A DNA stretch of 64,000 bases from Bacteroidales bacterium. Its GTDB lineage: Bacteria; Bacteroidota; Bacteroidia; Bacteroidales; UBA932. A program made the translations under genes and the position numbers. Shown here one piece after another: positions 28,873-38,836 of the stretch. The stretch covers positions 41,007-105,006 of the forward strand of contig JAEETP010000001.1 in NCBI GenBank assembly GCA_016290415.1, in the 5' to 3' direction. Positions within the stretch are counted from its first letter, which is position 1, and every line of letters starts with the position of its first letter. The notes beneath the pieces are model-generated. The model saw only the letters and a list, made by a program, of their open reading frames with translations. It did no database searches and was not told the DNA's origin.

Positions 28873-29613
28873 TTATGCCAGTGCAATGTGTGCCAGGCCG
28901 TCCAGTACCAGATTCTCCTCTACACGGACATTCCCTTCCAGGCCGGGCGCGAATATCTTGGCGTCTCCGCCTGTGAGTATCACTTTACGCTGCGGATGGG
29001 CGCGCATATAGCCCTCGATTTCAAATTTGATGCCCAGAATATTGCCTGCGGCCAGGGCGGTGTCCAAATTGTAGCCTATCGTGGAGATGGTGTTTATGTC
29101 GCCTGCGGCCAGCACGGTCTGCGGCTCCACAAGGGGTATCTTGCGCGTGAAGTGGCTCAGGGCGCGGTAGCGCGTATTCAGCCCCAGAGATATGGAACCT
29201 CCCACATAGTGGCCCTTGTCTATGAATTCTACCGTAGTGGCGGTGCCGAAATCAAAAAGGAGGATATCCTCCTGCGGCATAAGGATGCACGCCTGGTAAA
29301 TGGCGGCCATACGGTCGGCGCCCATCCCGTCCGGCATATTGTCCAGATAGCTGTATGCAGCGTCGCCCGCATTTATGCGCTCTCTCACAAAATCTATATT
29401 GAAATCAATAAAACGGCTGCAGAGAGCCTTGAGGGTCTGCTTCAGGTGCGGGTCAGAATCCCTCACCGAGCTGAGCACTATGGTTTCGAACCTCTCGCGG
29501 ATGATTTCGTTAAGGTTTGAAGCATCTTCTACCTTCTGCAAAGATTTGAGTTGCAGGCCGTCGTAGCGTGCAATCTTGCAGGATGTATTGCCGATGTCTA
29601 TAACCAGATTCAT
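28873..29613 (-). CDS. coaX: Type III pantothenate kinase
   Basis: 246 residues. The ASKHA-fold phosphate motif is DIGNTSCKIARYDG (6-19), GADRMAAIYQA is the pantothenate site, and DFGTATTVEFID is the second phosphate motif with the catalytic Asp. The type III enzyme catalyses the first step of coenzyme A synthesis, needs a monovalent cation and escapes CoA feedback. It is 13 bases after mfd and two bases before the outer-membrane protein gene, the usual Bacteroidales arrangement. Confidence 0.94.
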   Translation of the reverse strand: MNLVIDIGNTSCKIARYDGLQLKSLQKVEDASNLNEIIRERFETIVLSSVRDSDPHLKQTLKALCSRFIDFNIDFVRERINAGDAAYSYLDNMPDGMGADRMAAIYQACILMPQEDILLFDFGTATTVEFIDKGHYVGGSISLGLNTRYRALSHFTRKIPLVEPQTVLAAGDINTISTIGYNLDTALAAGNILGIKFEIEGYMRAHPQRKVILTGGDAKIFAPGLEGNVRVEENLVLDGLAHIALA

Positions 29614-29626
29614 CTGAAAAAGCGGT

Positions 29627-32600
29627 TTAAGATTGCAAATTTAGCATTTCTTGCAATAATTCCACTGCTTTTTTGACACTTCTGACTTTTTCGCATTTGA
29701 CAAACAGTGAATTAGGACGCTGTACAAGTTGATATTTGTGCTGCGCACGCTGTATATATTCCAGTATCTGGCCAAAGGTGCGGCTGTTGTAATAAGATGA
29801 ACTCTGATTGGATACAAAATAGGCCAGCATATTGCCCCCCTTGAGTATTATCTTCTCAAATCCGAGTTCTATGGCCACCTGGCGCAGGCGCACAATATTT
29901 ATCAGTTCGTCCAGCTCGGGCGGCACGGGGCCGAAACGATCGGTCATCTCCGCCACAAAACCGTCTATCAGCGCAGAACTCTTCATATTGTCCAACTCTC
30001 GGTAGAGACGCATCTTCTCTTTAGGCACGTTTATATAATCGTCCGGGATGAAAGCCTCTATGTCGGTGTCGATATAACAGTCTGATACCCAGCCTCCCGA
30101 AATCACGCCTCCGGCGTCGGGGGTTATTTCGTCAGCATCCAGTTCGCCGCGAAGCTCGCTCATTGCCTCTGACAGTATCTTCTGATATGTTTCAAAACCC
30201 ATCTCCGCAATGAAGCCGCTCTGCTCTGCTCCCAGCAGGTTTCCGGCGCCGCGGATGTCCAGATCCTGCATTGCTATGTTGAAGCCGCTGCCCAGGTCGC
30301 TGAATGTCTCTATCGCATTCAGGCGGCTGCGGGCTTCGTCAGAGAGAATGGCCTGCGAGGGAACTATCAGGTAGCAATATGCCTTCACGTTGCTGCGCCC
30401 TACCCTGCCGCGAAGCTGGTGCAGGTCGCTGAGGCCAAAATATTGGGCGCGGTTTATGAGCATAGTGTTGGCGTTGGGTATGTCCACGCCGTTTTCCATA
30501 ATGGTGGTGGAAACCAGTATATCGTAGTCGCCGTCTATAAAGTCCAGGATTTTCTTTTCCAGCTCCACCGGCTCCATCTGGCCGTGGGCAACACAGATGC
30601 GCGCCTTGGGACATATCAGCCTTATCTGGTCGGCCACCGCGTCTATATCCTCTACCCTGTTGTGTATGAAATATACCTGCCCGCGCCTCTCCAGCTCGGT
30701 TTCTATAATCTCCTTAATGACGTCGGGGTCAAAGTCTATTATCTCCGTGTGTATAGGGATACGGTTGGGCGGAGGAGTGGATATTATGGAGATGTCCCTT
30801 GCCCCGAGCAGCGAGAACTGCAGCGTGCGCGGGATAGGCGTTGCGGTGAGCGTGAGGGTATCCACGTTTTTCTTGAGCATACGCATCTTTTCCTTGGCGC
30901 TTACGCCAAACTTCTGCTCCTCGTCTATCACCAGCAGACCCAGGTCCTTGAATATTATTTCCTTGCCCAGGATGCGGTGGGTGCCTATCAGTATATCTAT
31001 CTTGCCTTCGCGGAGCCTCTGGGCTATTTCACGGACCTCCTTGGCGGTTTTCAGACGGCTGATAAACTCTATGTTGCAGGGGAAGTCGTTCAGACGGCTG
31101 CGGAAGGTATGATAGTGCTGCAGCGCCAATATGGTGGTGGGCACCAGCACCGCCACCTGCTTGCCGTTTGCAACCGCCTTGAAAGCGGCGCGGATGGCCA
31201 CCTCGGTTTTGCCGAATCCCACGTCGCCGCATATCAGACGGTCCATAGGATGATTGTCCTCCATATCCTTCTTGACATCCTCTACCGCCTTGTGCTGGTC
31301 GGGAGTGTCTTCATACATAAAGGAGGATTCCAGCTCCTGCTGCAGATAGTCGTCAGGGGCAAAGGCAAAACCCGGCACCGAATATCTCTCGCTGTAGAGT
31401 TTTATGAGGTCGGCGGCTATATCCTTGACCTTGCTCTTGGTGTTGTTCTTGAGTTTTTCCCAGCTCTTGCTGCCCAGCTTGTATATTTTGGGAGGGGCGC
31501 CGTCGGCGCTCTTGTAGCGGCTGATGCGGTGGATGCCGTGAATAGAGACGAATATAACATCACCGTCTTTGTAGGTGAGTTTTATGGCCTCCTGCATCTT
31601 GCCGTTTATGTCGGTGCGCACCAGGCCGCCAAAACGGCCCACACCGTGGTCTATATGCACCACATAGTCGCCTATATTGAACGACATCAAATCGTTCAGG
31701 GTCAGCCGCTCGCTGCTGGTGACCTCGCGCTTGGTCACTATCTTGTGGTAGCGCTCAAATATCTGGTGGTCGGTGTACCAGCACTGCTTTTCGGTGTTGC
31801 TTATGTAACCTTCGTGCAGTGAGATGGATATGAATTCTACATTGGCCCCTACTCCCGTCTCTTCAAGAATTTGTTTCAGACGGACCGTCTGATTCAGCTG
31901 CGGAGAAAGTATATGCACCCTGTAGCCGTTTTCTTCCCTGTTGGTAATATCCCGGCACAGAATCTCAAAGTTCTTGTTGAACGCGGGTTGGGGAATTACA
32001 TCAGAAGCGTTTTCCCTGTTGTAGGTTATATCTTCGCAAAAGTCCCAGAAAAGAGTACTTTCCGGCAGTTGCTCGGTAAAATCAACATACTCCTCTTCGC
32101 CGTGGTTTTCGAACAGGTTGGGATAAATATCCACCTGCTGAACCTTTTCTATGGTGCGCTGGGAATCAGCGTCAAAGCGGGAAATCTGCTCTACCTCGTC
32201 TCCAAAAAAGTCTATGCGGTAGGGATAGTTGTCGGCATAGGAAAAAATGTCTATTATGGATCCGCGCAGCGCAAATTCGCCCGGCATTGAGACAAAATCC
32301 ACCTTTTTGAAAGCTGCTTCAAAAAGGACTTCCTTCACAAAGTCGTGGCTTAATGAATCTCCTTTTTTTATGGATATCACACTGCCGGCCGTCTGGCTTT
32401 TGCGCAGCACCTTCTCTGCCAGCGAATCTTTATAGGAGACAATGATCAGGGGTTTGTTCAAGCTGTTCAGCTGCTTGTTTAAAAGTCCCTTGCCTATAGT
32501 GGTGCTGCCTTTGCCTATAATCTGCTCAAGATTGGCCGGCAGGGCGGTGGCGGTGAAATTGTCCACCGCCTTTATGGCGGCGGTGCGCTGCACCTTGCTG

Positions 32601-32833
32601 GTGGCGCTTTTTACCGACTGTGCCGATTTGCCGTCTGTGGCAGAAGGGAGATAATACAGACATTCGTCGGTGAAGAAGTTGTCGAGGTCACTGGTAAAAA
32701 ACAGTGCCTCTTTCTTTGTATTAAAGCATACTAAATTGAGTGTTGGAGCGTCAAACTGCGATACCGCATTGGCCAGGAATACTGCTTTGCAGGATACTCC
32801 GCCGTTAAGGTTATCGAATTTCAATCGCTTCAT
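29627..32833 (-). CDS. mfd: Transcription-repair coupling factor Mfd
   Basis: 1,068 residues, slightly short of the usual 1,100-1,150. Domains in order: UvrB-homology region (1 to about 330), CarD-like RNA polymerase interaction domain (FNIGDYVVHIDHGVGRFGGL), superfamily 2 translocase with Walker A CGDVGFGKTEVA, DEEQ box (LLVIDEEQKFGV), TATPIPRTL and the motif VI region (LHQLRGRVGRS), then the C-terminal TRCF domain. It removes RNA polymerase stalled at lesions and recruits UvrA. The start overlaps the C45-type hydrolase gene by 23 bases. Confidence 0.96.
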   Translation of the reverse strand: MKRLKFDNLNGGVSCKAVFLANAVSQFDAPTLNLVCFNTKKEALFFTSDLDNFFTDECLYYLPSATDGKSAQSVKSATSKVQRTAAIKAVDNFTATALPANLEQIIGKGSTTIGKGLLNKQLNSLNKPLIIVSYKDSLAEKVLRKSQTAGSVISIKKGDSLSHDFVKEVLFEAAFKKVDFVSMPGEFALRGSIIDIFSYADNYPYRIDFFGDEVEQISRFDADSQRTIEKVQQVDIYPNLFENHGEEEYVDFTEQLPESTLFWDFCEDITYNRENASDVIPQPAFNKNFEILCRDITNREENGYRVHILSPQLNQTVRLKQILEETGVGANVEFISISLHEGYISNTEKQCWYTDHQIFERYHKIVTKREVTSSERLTLNDLMSFNIGDYVVHIDHGVGRFGGLVRTDINGKMQEAIKLTYKDGDVIFVSIHGIHRISRYKSADGAPPKIYKLGSKSWEKLKNNTKSKVKDIAADLIKLYSERYSVPGFAFAPDDYLQQELESSFMYEDTPDQHKAVEDVKKDMEDNHPMDRLICGDVGFGKTEVAIRAAFKAVANGKQVAVLVPTTILALQHYHTFRSRLNDFPCNIEFISRLKTAKEVREIAQRLREGKIDILIGTHRILGKEIIFKDLGLLVIDEEQKFGVSAKEKMRMLKKNVDTLTLTATPIPRTLQFSLLGARDISIISTPPPNRIPIHTEIIDFDPDVIKEIIETELERRGQVYFIHNRVEDIDAVADQIRLICPKARICVAHGQMEPVELEKKILDFIDGDYDILVSTTIMENGVDIPNANTMLINRAQYFGLSDLHQLRGRVGRSNVKAYCYLIVPSQAILSDEARSRLNAIETFSDLGSGFNIAMQDLDIRGAGNLLGAEQSGFIAEMGFETYQKILSEAMSELRGELDADEITPDAGGVISGGWVSDCYIDTDIEAFIPDDYINVPKEKMRLYRELDNMKSSALIDGFVAEMTDRFGPVPPELDELINIVRLRQVAIELGFEKIILKGGNMLAYFVSNQSSSYYNSRTFGQILEYIQRAQHKYQLVQRPNSLFVKCEKVRSVKKAVELLQEMLNLQS

Positions 32834-33953
32834 AGAATGCCTTTATCTGTTCTCTGTTGAATTGAGGTGCGAAATTATCAAATATTTTATCTTCCGACTC
32901 CCTTATTTCTTTCATAATAGGGCGAACCTTATCCAGATCCACATATTTGTGACCGTCATTGAAATTCAGGGAGAATATATCCGCCTTTCGCCTAAGACTC
33001 CTCTCACAGGCGGCGGAAAAATTGTTGTTGCCGCTGCCCAGCATATCCTCAGGAATAATATCTCCCGCACCCACTTTCATAGGGACAATCTGCGCTGCCG
33101 GCGGATATCCCAGGGCACACCAGAATACACATTCGGAGGTATCTTCTCCAGGATTTACTCCCTGAACAATGGTTACACCCACAGATGACCTTCTGGGAAT
33201 GAAATCTCGGTCCACAAAAAGATGACAGCCGCTGCTTATTGCATCCAGACCGAACTGTGACTGCCAGTAACTTCTTGAAAGGCCGTCCATTATAAATCTT
33301 ACATCTATTTTTTCTCCTGAGGACAGTATGTCTTTTATAAGTTTAGATGCATTGTCGTATCTCACATATCCCTGACCTTTGTTTTCAGCGCCCGAAAAAG
33401 AGTAGTTTGTACGGATTATATATCCTTCAGGAGCTTCATTTACATCAAACTTGAGCCAACCGTAATTATTGACTTCGTAGTATGCGGCACCGCCGGCGGC
33501 ATCTATCACTCCAAAATTGGTTTCAAGCCCATAAGGAGCCTGCAATCCATCCAGCAGTTTTTCAAAATCTTCCAGAGTTCTGCAGGTGGCCAGTGCCTTA
33601 TACATCACTATTCCCTCTTTATCCATCATAGATTCGGGGGTTTCATCCCCTTCCTGCCGGATATTATAGGAAACTGTATTCATTATGGAAAAACCGGCAC
33701 TGTTCACTCCGCTCCAGGCCTCTGCGGGAGATTCCTTACTGTTTGAAAGATATATGAAACTGTATTTTATATCGCCGCCTGCAGGAATATAAACCACCCG
33801 GTTGTGGTTGGTGCCGCTGTCGCGGTTTTTCCAGATTATGGGACGTCCGTCGGCAGTAACCTTTCCGGAAAAAATGGCGCTGGTGCAGCAGTCGCCGTTC
33901 TGCGGTAAAAGCAGGGCAGATAATATCAGTATAAATGAAAGTAAACGCTTCAT
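32811..33953 (-). CDS. C45-type N-terminal-nucleophile acyl hydrolase (carcinine hydrolase/acyltransferase-like), secreted
   Basis: 380 residues. A signal peptide (MKRLLSFILILSALLLPQNG) runs directly into CCTSAIFSGKVTADGRP; the second Cys (residue 23) is the expected autoproteolytic N-terminal nucleophile. KNRDSG and NSAGFSIMN are typical of the acyl-CoA:6-aminopenicillanate acyltransferase/carcinine hydrolase group, and also recall bile-salt hydrolases. The amide substrate is unknown. It begins on the base after the ruvB stop and overlaps mfd, so it is embedded in a DNA-repair transcript although its product is exported. Local GC is lower than in mnmG or aspS, but ruvB is equally low, so I do not read this as transfer. 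Confidence 0.8.
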   Translation of the reverse strand: MKRLLSFILILSALLLPQNGDCCTSAIFSGKVTADGRPIIWKNRDSGTNHNRVVYIPAGGDIKYSFIYLSNSKESPAEAWSGVNSAGFSIMNTVSYNIRQEGDETPESMMDKEGIVMYKALATCRTLEDFEKLLDGLQAPYGLETNFGVIDAAGGAAYYEVNNYGWLKFDVNEAPEGYIIRTNYSFSGAENKGQGYVRYDNASKLIKDILSSGEKIDVRFIMDGLSRSYWQSQFGLDAISSGCHLFVDRDFIPRRSSVGVTIVQGVNPGEDTSECVFWCALGYPPAAQIVPMKVGAGDIIPEDMLGSGNNNFSAACERSLRRKADIFSLNFNDGHKYVDLDKVRPIMKEIRESEDKIFDNFAPQFNREQIKAFYEAIEIR

Positions 33954-34979
33954 TTAGAAAAGGGTATTGTCGGGAGCCAGACGGCTGAGTCCGAGATGTG
34001 TGTAGGCCAGATCGGTGGCTTCACGGCCGCGCGGAGTGCGGCGTATGAATCCTTCCTTTATAAGGAAAGGCTCATAAACCTCTTCAAAGGTGCCCTGGTC
34101 TTCACTGATAGCAGTTGCAATGGTGCTTGCACCAACCGGTCCACCCTTGAATTTTTCAATAATGGTGGTCAGTATCTTATTATCAATAGCGTCCAGGCCG
34201 CGCTTGTCTATATTGAGGGCGTTGAGGGCGTATTTTGTGATATTCAGGTCTATCTCTCCATTGCCCTTCACCTGGGCAAAGTCGCGCACTCGGCGAAGCA
34301 GATTGTTTGCAATACGTGGTGTGCCGCGGCTGCGCATAGCTATCTCTACTGCTGCATCATCTTCTATTCCTATATTAAGTATGGATGCACTGCGCTTTAT
34401 GATGCCTGCAAGAGTTTTATAATCGTAGTATTCAAGGTGCTCCTGAATGCCGAAACGGGCGCGGAGAGGCGAGGTCAGCAAACCGCTGCGGGTGGTGGCG
34501 CCTATAAGTGTAAAAGGACTCAGCGAAATCTGCACGCTGCGGGCTCCGGGGCCTTTGTCTATCATTATGTCTATCACATAATCTTCCATTGCAGAGTAGA
34601 GATACTCCTCCACAACAGGACTCAGGCGGTGTATTTCATCTATGAAAAGGACATCACCCGGTTCAAGGCTGGTCAGAAGGCCTGCAAGATCTCCGGGCTT
34701 GTCCAGCACCGGGCCGGAGGTTATTTTCATATTAACCCCAAGCTCGTTGGCCACTATATGAGCCAAGGTGGTTTTTCCAAGGCCGGGAGGGCCGTGAAAC
34801 AGAATATGGTCCAGCGACTCGCCGCGGATTATGGCCGCCTGGACATAAATCTTAAGCTTCTCTATTATATCTGCCTGCCCTCCAAAATCGTCAAACTGAC
34901 CCGGACGTATTTTGTTTTCAAAGTCGGTGTCCTTGGATGCGAATTCTTCGCGTGGCTTGTATGAAACTTTTTCACTCAT
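33954..34979 (-). CDS. ruvB: Holliday junction branch migration DNA helicase RuvB
   Basis: 341 residues, standard for RuvB. It has the N-terminal [11 protein letters not shown], Walker [13 protein letters not shown], Walker [12 protein letters not shown], sensor 1 GATTRSGLL, the arginine-finger region SPLRARFG and the C-terminal winged helix ([17 protein letters not shown]). It drives branch migration with RuvA, whose gene lies separately at about 46.6 kb. First gene of the minus-strand series towards mfd and lptC. Confidence 0.97.
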   Translation of the reverse strand: MSEKVSYKPREEFASKDTDFENKIRPGQFDDFGGQADIIEKLKIYVQAAIIRGESLDHILFHGPPGLGKTTLAHIVANELGVNMKITSGPVLDKPGDLAGLLTSLEPGDVLFIDEIHRLSPVVEEYLYSAMEDYVIDIMIDKGPGARSVQISLSPFTLIGATTRSGLLTSPLRARFGIQEHLEYYDYKTLAGIIKRSASILNIGIEDDAAVEIAMRSRGTPRIANNLLRRVRDFAQVKGNGEIDLNITKYALNALNIDKRGLDAIDNKILTTIIEKFKGGPVGASTIATAISEDQGTFEEVYEPFLIKEGFIRRTPRGREATDLAYTHLGLSRLAPDNTLF

Positions 34980-35217
34980 AAAACAAAATTAAAAAGAAAT
35001 ATTTGAAATTCTTTTTTGGGTCTGATATCTGTCTGTTGAAAGTGTTGATAAATTTTTTTATTGCGGTTTCAGGTGCGTAGAGAAGCTTTTTTTCTGAATT
35101 ATTTTGTTAGTTGAGGTGTTGATAAAAAATGATAAGTTGTAGATAAAACAACTTATTGTTGATTACCTACAACTTATCAGAAGTTTTCAACAGTAGTTAA
35201 TATTGTTATTAACAATA
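34980..35217. other. AT-rich intergenic region with inverted repeats and DnaA-box-like words
   Basis: 238 bases between frdB and ruvB, strikingly AT-rich. TGTTGATAA occurs at 35043-35051 and 35117-35125, and TGTTGATTA at 35157-35165; the first is one mismatch from a DnaA box when read as TTATCAACA. GATAAGTTGTAG (35131-35142) and CTACAACTTATC (35167-35178) form a perfect 12-bp inverted repeat; ACAACTTAT is repeated at 35148-35156. A second palindrome, GTTAATA-TTGT-TATTAAC, lies at 35196-35213 next to the frdB stop. No clear two-box promoter for ruvB was found. Confidence 0.6.
35131..35178. repeat. Perfect 12-bp inverted repeat
   Basis: Arms at 35131-35142 and 35167-35178, separated by 24 bases which hold a third, direct copy of the 9-base core. 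It could be an operator, a terminator arm for frdB, or part of an origin-like site. Confidence 0.7.
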
Positions 35218-36000
35218 CTACTCACTGAGTTTAGCTGAGAGGAATTCGCGGTTAAGGCGTGCAATGTGGGCAACTGTGATGCCTTTAGGGCATTCCAGCT
35301 CGCAGGCACGGGTATTTGTGCAGCTGCCGAATCCCAGAGCATCCATAGTATCCACCATAGCCTTTGCGCGGCGAGCACCCTCTATCTTGCCTTGAGGGAG
35401 CAGAGCCAGTGAACTTACGCGGGCTGCCACAAACAGCATTGCAGAGCCGTTTTTGCAAGTTGCTGCGCAGGCACCGCAACCTATGCAGGCAGCGGCATCC
35501 ATACTCTTTTCTGCATTCTCCTTCTTGATAGGGATTGCGTTGGCGTCGGGAACACCGCCGGTATTCACAGAAATGAAGCCGCCGGCCTGGAGAATCTTGT
35601 CGTATGCGCGGCGATCCACCACCAGGTCTTTGATGATGGGGAAACCGCTGCTGCGCCAAGGTTCAATGGTGATGGTGCTGCCGTCTTTGAATTTGCGCAT
35701 ATAAAGCTGACAGGTAGTGACACCGCTCTCAGGACCGTGTGCACGGCCGTTGATATAAAGCGAGCAGGCACCGCAGATGCCTTCGCGGCAGTCGTGGTCA
35801 AAGCTGACGGGACCGCTGTGGCCTTTGCAACCCTTGTCGAAAGCTACGGGATTAATCTTTTCATTTACAAGCTGCTCGTTGAGAATATCCATCATCTCGA
35901 GAAAAGATGTGTCGGGGCTGATGCCGTCGATTTTATAGGTCTCGAAATGACCTTTAGCCTTGGCGTTCTCCTGACGCCATATTTTAAGTGTAAATTTCAT
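35218..36000 (-). CDS. frdB: Fumarate reductase/succinate dehydrogenase iron-sulfur subunit
   Basis: 260 residues. The 2Fe-2S site is [15 protein letters not shown] with a further Cys downstream; the cluster-binding C-terminal domain has [14 protein letters not shown] and CELECPKGI. It carries electrons between the quinone-linked membrane subunit and the flavoprotein. In anaerobic Bacteroidales the complex runs mainly as menaquinol:fumarate reductase and makes succinate. It follows frdA by six bases. Confidence 0.94.
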   Translation of the reverse strand: MKFTLKIWRQENAKAKGHFETYKIDGISPDTSFLEMMDILNEQLVNEKINPVAFDKGCKGHSGPVSFDHDCREGICGACSLYINGRAHGPESGVTTCQLYMRKFKDGSTITIEPWRSSGFPIIKDLVVDRRAYDKILQAGGFISVNTGGVPDANAIPIKKENAEKSMDAAACIGCGACAATCKNGSAMLFVAARVSSLALLPQGKIEGARRAKAMVDTMDALGFGSCTNTRACELECPKGITVAHIARLNREFLSAKLSE

Positions 36001-36006
36001 AATCTC

Positions 36007-37947
36007 TTAGTCTTTATAGTTGCGGGTTGCGACTTTGCAATATTTGAATTCCAGAGGCTCCTTGTGGAGTGAAGGCTCTTCTTCGCCCTTGTATTCCCAG
36101 GCAGCGACATACATAAAGTTTTCGTCGTCACGCTTGGTTTCACCCTCTTCTGTCTGCATTTCCTCGCGGAAATGACCGCCGCAGGATTCGCGTCTGTTAA
36201 GAGCGTCATAGGCCATAAGCTGACCTATTTCCAGGAAGTCTGCCACGCGCAGAGCCTTCTCCAGCTCCTGGTTGAAGTGCTCGTTGTCGCCGGCTACATA
36301 TACATTGCTCCAGAACTCTTTCTTAAGGTCGCTGATAAGGCCGATGGCCTTCTTCAAACCGGCCTCGTTGCGGGCCATACCTACGTATTCCCACATAATG
36401 TGACCGAGCTCTTTATGGATGCTGTCCACGGTGCGTTTACCCTTGATGGAAAGGAGCTTGTTGATGCGCTCTTTGATTTTAGCCTCAGCCTCTTCAAACT
36501 CGGGAGCGTTGGTGTCGGTCTTGGGCTCTTTGAACTTGGATGCCAGATAATCACCGATGGTGTAAGGGAGAATGAAATAACCGTCGGCCAGACCCTGCAT
36601 AAGTGCCGATGCACCCAGACGGTTTCCGCCGTGGTCGCTGAAGTTTGCCTCGCCTATTGCGTACAGGCCGGGAATTGTGGTCTGGAGATTATAGTCAACC
36701 CAGAGACCGCCCATTGTGTAGTGGATGGCGGGGAATATCATCATAGGCTCCTTGTACGGGTCAACATCGTTGATCTCTTCGTACATCTGGAAAAGGTTGC
36801 CGTATTTCTCTTCGATATACTTGCGGCCCTTCTGCTCCATACAGGTCTTGAAATCCAGGAACACTGCAAGACCCTGCTCGTTTACGCCGAAACCTGCGTC
36901 GCAGCGCTCTTTGGCAGCACGGGAAGCCACGTCGCGGGGAACCAGGTTACCGAAAGCGGGATAGCGGCGCTCCAGATAGTAGTCGCGGTCTTCCTCTGCA
37001 ATGTCGCTGGGCTTTTTGGTGCCCTTGCGGATAGCCTGTACATCTTCAAGTTTCTTGGGAACCCAGATGCGGCCGTCGTTACGCAGGGACTCTGACATAA
37101 GGGTAAGTTTACTCTGCTGGTCGCCGTGAACGGGGATGCAGGTCGGGTGGATCTGTGCGAAGCAGGGATTTGCGAAATATGCACCCTTCTTGTAGCACTG
37201 CCAGGCGGCGCTGCCGTTGGAGTTCATAGCGTTGGTAGAGAGGAAATAGGTATTTCCGTATCCGCCGCTGGCCACAACCACAGCGTGGGCGCCGAAGCGC
37301 TGGATTTCGCCGGTGGTAAGGTCGCGGGCAATGATACCTTTGGCCTCGCCGTTAATCAGCACCAGGTCCAGCATTTCGTGGCGGGGATAACTCTTGACAG
37401 TACCTTTTGCCACCTGACGGTTAAGGGCTGCATAAGCACCCAGCAGAAGCTGCTGACCGGTTTGTCCGCGGGCGTAGAAAGTACGGGATACCTGTGCGCC
37501 ACCGAAAGAACGGTTGTCCAGCAGTCCGCCATAGTCGCGTGCAAAGGGAACACCCTGGGCCACGCACTGGTCTATGATGTTGTTGCTGACCTCTGCCAGA
37601 CGATATACATTGGCTTCGCGGCTGCGGTAGTCACCACCCTTGATGGTGTCGTAGAACAGACGGTAAACCGAGTCATTGTCGTTCTGGTAGTTCTTTGCCG
37701 CATTGATACCGCCCTGCGCTGCAATGGAGTGTGCGCGGCGGGGGGAATCGCTGATGCAGAAGATTTTAACATTGTAGCCAAGTTCACCGAGAGTGGCAGC
37801 TGCGCTGGCTCCGGCAAGACCTGTGCCGATTACGATGATTTCCATCTTCTTCTTGTTGGCGGGGCTCACGACTCTGATATGAGCCTTGTGGTTGGTCCAT
37901 TTCTCGGCCAACGGTCCTTCAGGAACTTTGGAAATTAGTTCTGTCAT
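36007..37947 (-). CDS. frdA: Fumarate reductase/succinate dehydrogenase flavoprotein subunit
   Basis: 646 residues, the long type found in Bacteroidota and epsilon-proteobacteria. The FAD site is [19 protein letters not shown], the covalent FAD His is in [15 protein letters not shown], and active-site segments include the [16 protein letters not shown] and [13 protein letters not shown] blocks. It catalyses fumarate/succinate interconversion on the inner face of the membrane. The cytochrome b (frdC/sdhC) gene that normally precedes it is not here: only 101 bases separate frdA from a divergent hydrolase gene. Confidence 0.95.
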   Translation of the reverse strand: MTELISKVPEGPLAEKWTNHKAHIRVVSPANKKKMEIIVIGTGLAGASAAATLGELGYNVKIFCISDSPRRAHSIAAQGGINAAKNYQNDNDSVYRLFYDTIKGGDYRSREANVYRLAEVSNNIIDQCVAQGVPFARDYGGLLDNRSFGGAQVSRTFYARGQTGQQLLLGAYAALNRQVAKGTVKSYPRHEMLDLVLINGEAKGIIARDLTTGEIQRFGAHAVVVASGGYGNTYFLSTNAMNSNGSAAWQCYKKGAYFANPCFAQIHPTCIPVHGDQQSKLTLMSESLRNDGRIWVPKKLEDVQAIRKGTKKPSDIAEEDRDYYLERRYPAFGNLVPRDVASRAAKERCDAGFGVNEQGLAVFLDFKTCMEQKGRKYIEEKYGNLFQMYEEINDVDPYKEPMMIFPAIHYTMGGLWVDYNLQTTIPGLYAIGEANFSDHGGNRLGASALMQGLADGYFILPYTIGDYLASKFKEPKTDTNAPEFEEAEAKIKERINKLLSIKGKRTVDSIHKELGHIMWEYVGMARNEAGLKKAIGLISDLKKEFWSNVYVAGDNEHFNQELEKALRVADFLEIGQLMAYDALNRRESCGGHFREEMQTEEGETKRDDENFMYVAAWEYKGEEEPSLHKEPLEFKYCKVATRNYKD

Positions 37948-37999
37948 TAGAGTATAATGTGTTAGTTATTAAGATTCTTACGAAACTATAATCAAAACA

Positions 38000-38007
38000 C
38001 AAAGATA
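38000..38007 (-). promoter_or_regulatory. -7 box upstream of frdA
   Basis: Minus-strand TATCTTTG (38007-38000) matches TAnnTTTG and lies 53 bases before the frdA ATG. The upstream TTTG box is not at the ideal distance (a TTTG occurs 27 bases away). Confidence 0.45.
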
Positions 38008-38048
38008 ATCGAAAAAGTTATACCTTTACACACCCAAATCACAATTAA

Positions 38049-38834
38049 ATGGAGTTTTTTGCTACAGCCGCAAATATTGCCACACATATAGAGGATTCCA
38101 AGAAGGGAGAAAAGACCATTCTGCTGCTCCACGGCTATCTTGAGACTATGTACATCTGGGAAGAAATGTTCAAAGATCTGAGCCGTGACTATCGAGTGAT
38201 AAGAATAGATTTGCCGGGCCACGGCCTCACCTGCACGGCCCCTGTAAACACAATGGACCTTATGGCCACCGTGGCCAAAGGAGTGTTGGATGTCTGCGGA
38301 GTGAAAACCGCCACCGTAGTGGGCCATTCAATGGGTGGATTCGTAGCCTTAAAGTGCTGCGAACTCTTTCCCGACCGTTTTGAAAAACTGGTGCTGCTCA
38401 ATTCCTATCCTTATGCAGAAACCGACGAATCCAGGGCCATCCGCGCCCGAGAGCAGGCCGTGATAAACTCCGAACATCTGGCCACCCTTGCAGAGCTTTC
38501 AATTCCAAAAATGTTTCATCCGGACAATCTCCGCTCTATGGACGAGAAGATAAGGGAGACTGTGGAACTATGCGAAACCCACGATCCCGCCGGAATCATA
38601 GCCTGCGTAAAGGGAATCATCCAGAAAGAGGATTCCAGCGCCTGGCTGGCCTCCTGCACCATTCCGGTGCTCTCTGTATGCGGCGATTCCGACGCCCTTG
38701 TTACAGAAGAAATCCGGGCCAAAATGGCCGCCGACTGTCCCAATGTAAAGCAGGTTATTCTGCCCAAATGCGGCCACAACGTCTTTCTGGAATGCCCCGA
38801 AAAGACGCTGGAACTGATACGGGAATTCGTTTAG
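38049..38834 (+). CDS. Alpha/beta hydrolase
   Basis: 261 residues with the alpha/beta-hydrolase plan: oxyanion region LLLHGYLETMYIWEEM, RIDLPGHGLT, nucleophile elbow GHSMGG, catalytic Asp in VCGDSDALV and catalytic His in KCGHNVFLECPE. No signal peptide, so cytoplasmic. The substrate is unknown; the pattern is that of small-molecule ester or C-C hydrolases (MhpC/BioH-like). Divergent from frdA and convergent with hflX, whose stop is only two bases away. Confidence 0.85.
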   Translation: MEFFATAANIATHIEDSKKGEKTILLLHGYLETMYIWEEMFKDLSRDYRVIRIDLPGHGLTCTAPVNTMDLMATVAKGVLDVCGVKTATVVGHSMGGFVALKCCELFPDRFEKLVLLNSYPYAETDESRAIRAREQAVINSEHLATLAELSIPKMFHPDNLRSMDEKIRETVELCETHDPAGIIACVKGIIQKEDSSAWLASCTIPVLSVCGDSDALVTEEIRAKMAADCPNVKQVILPKCGHNVFLECPEKTLELIREFV

Positions 38835-38836
38835 AT

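Noticed and set aside
32811-33953. Lower GC of the C45-type hydrolase gene as a sign of horizontal transfer
   Set aside because: The neighbouring ruvB has about the same GC in the lines I counted, so the drop is regional rather than gene-specific.
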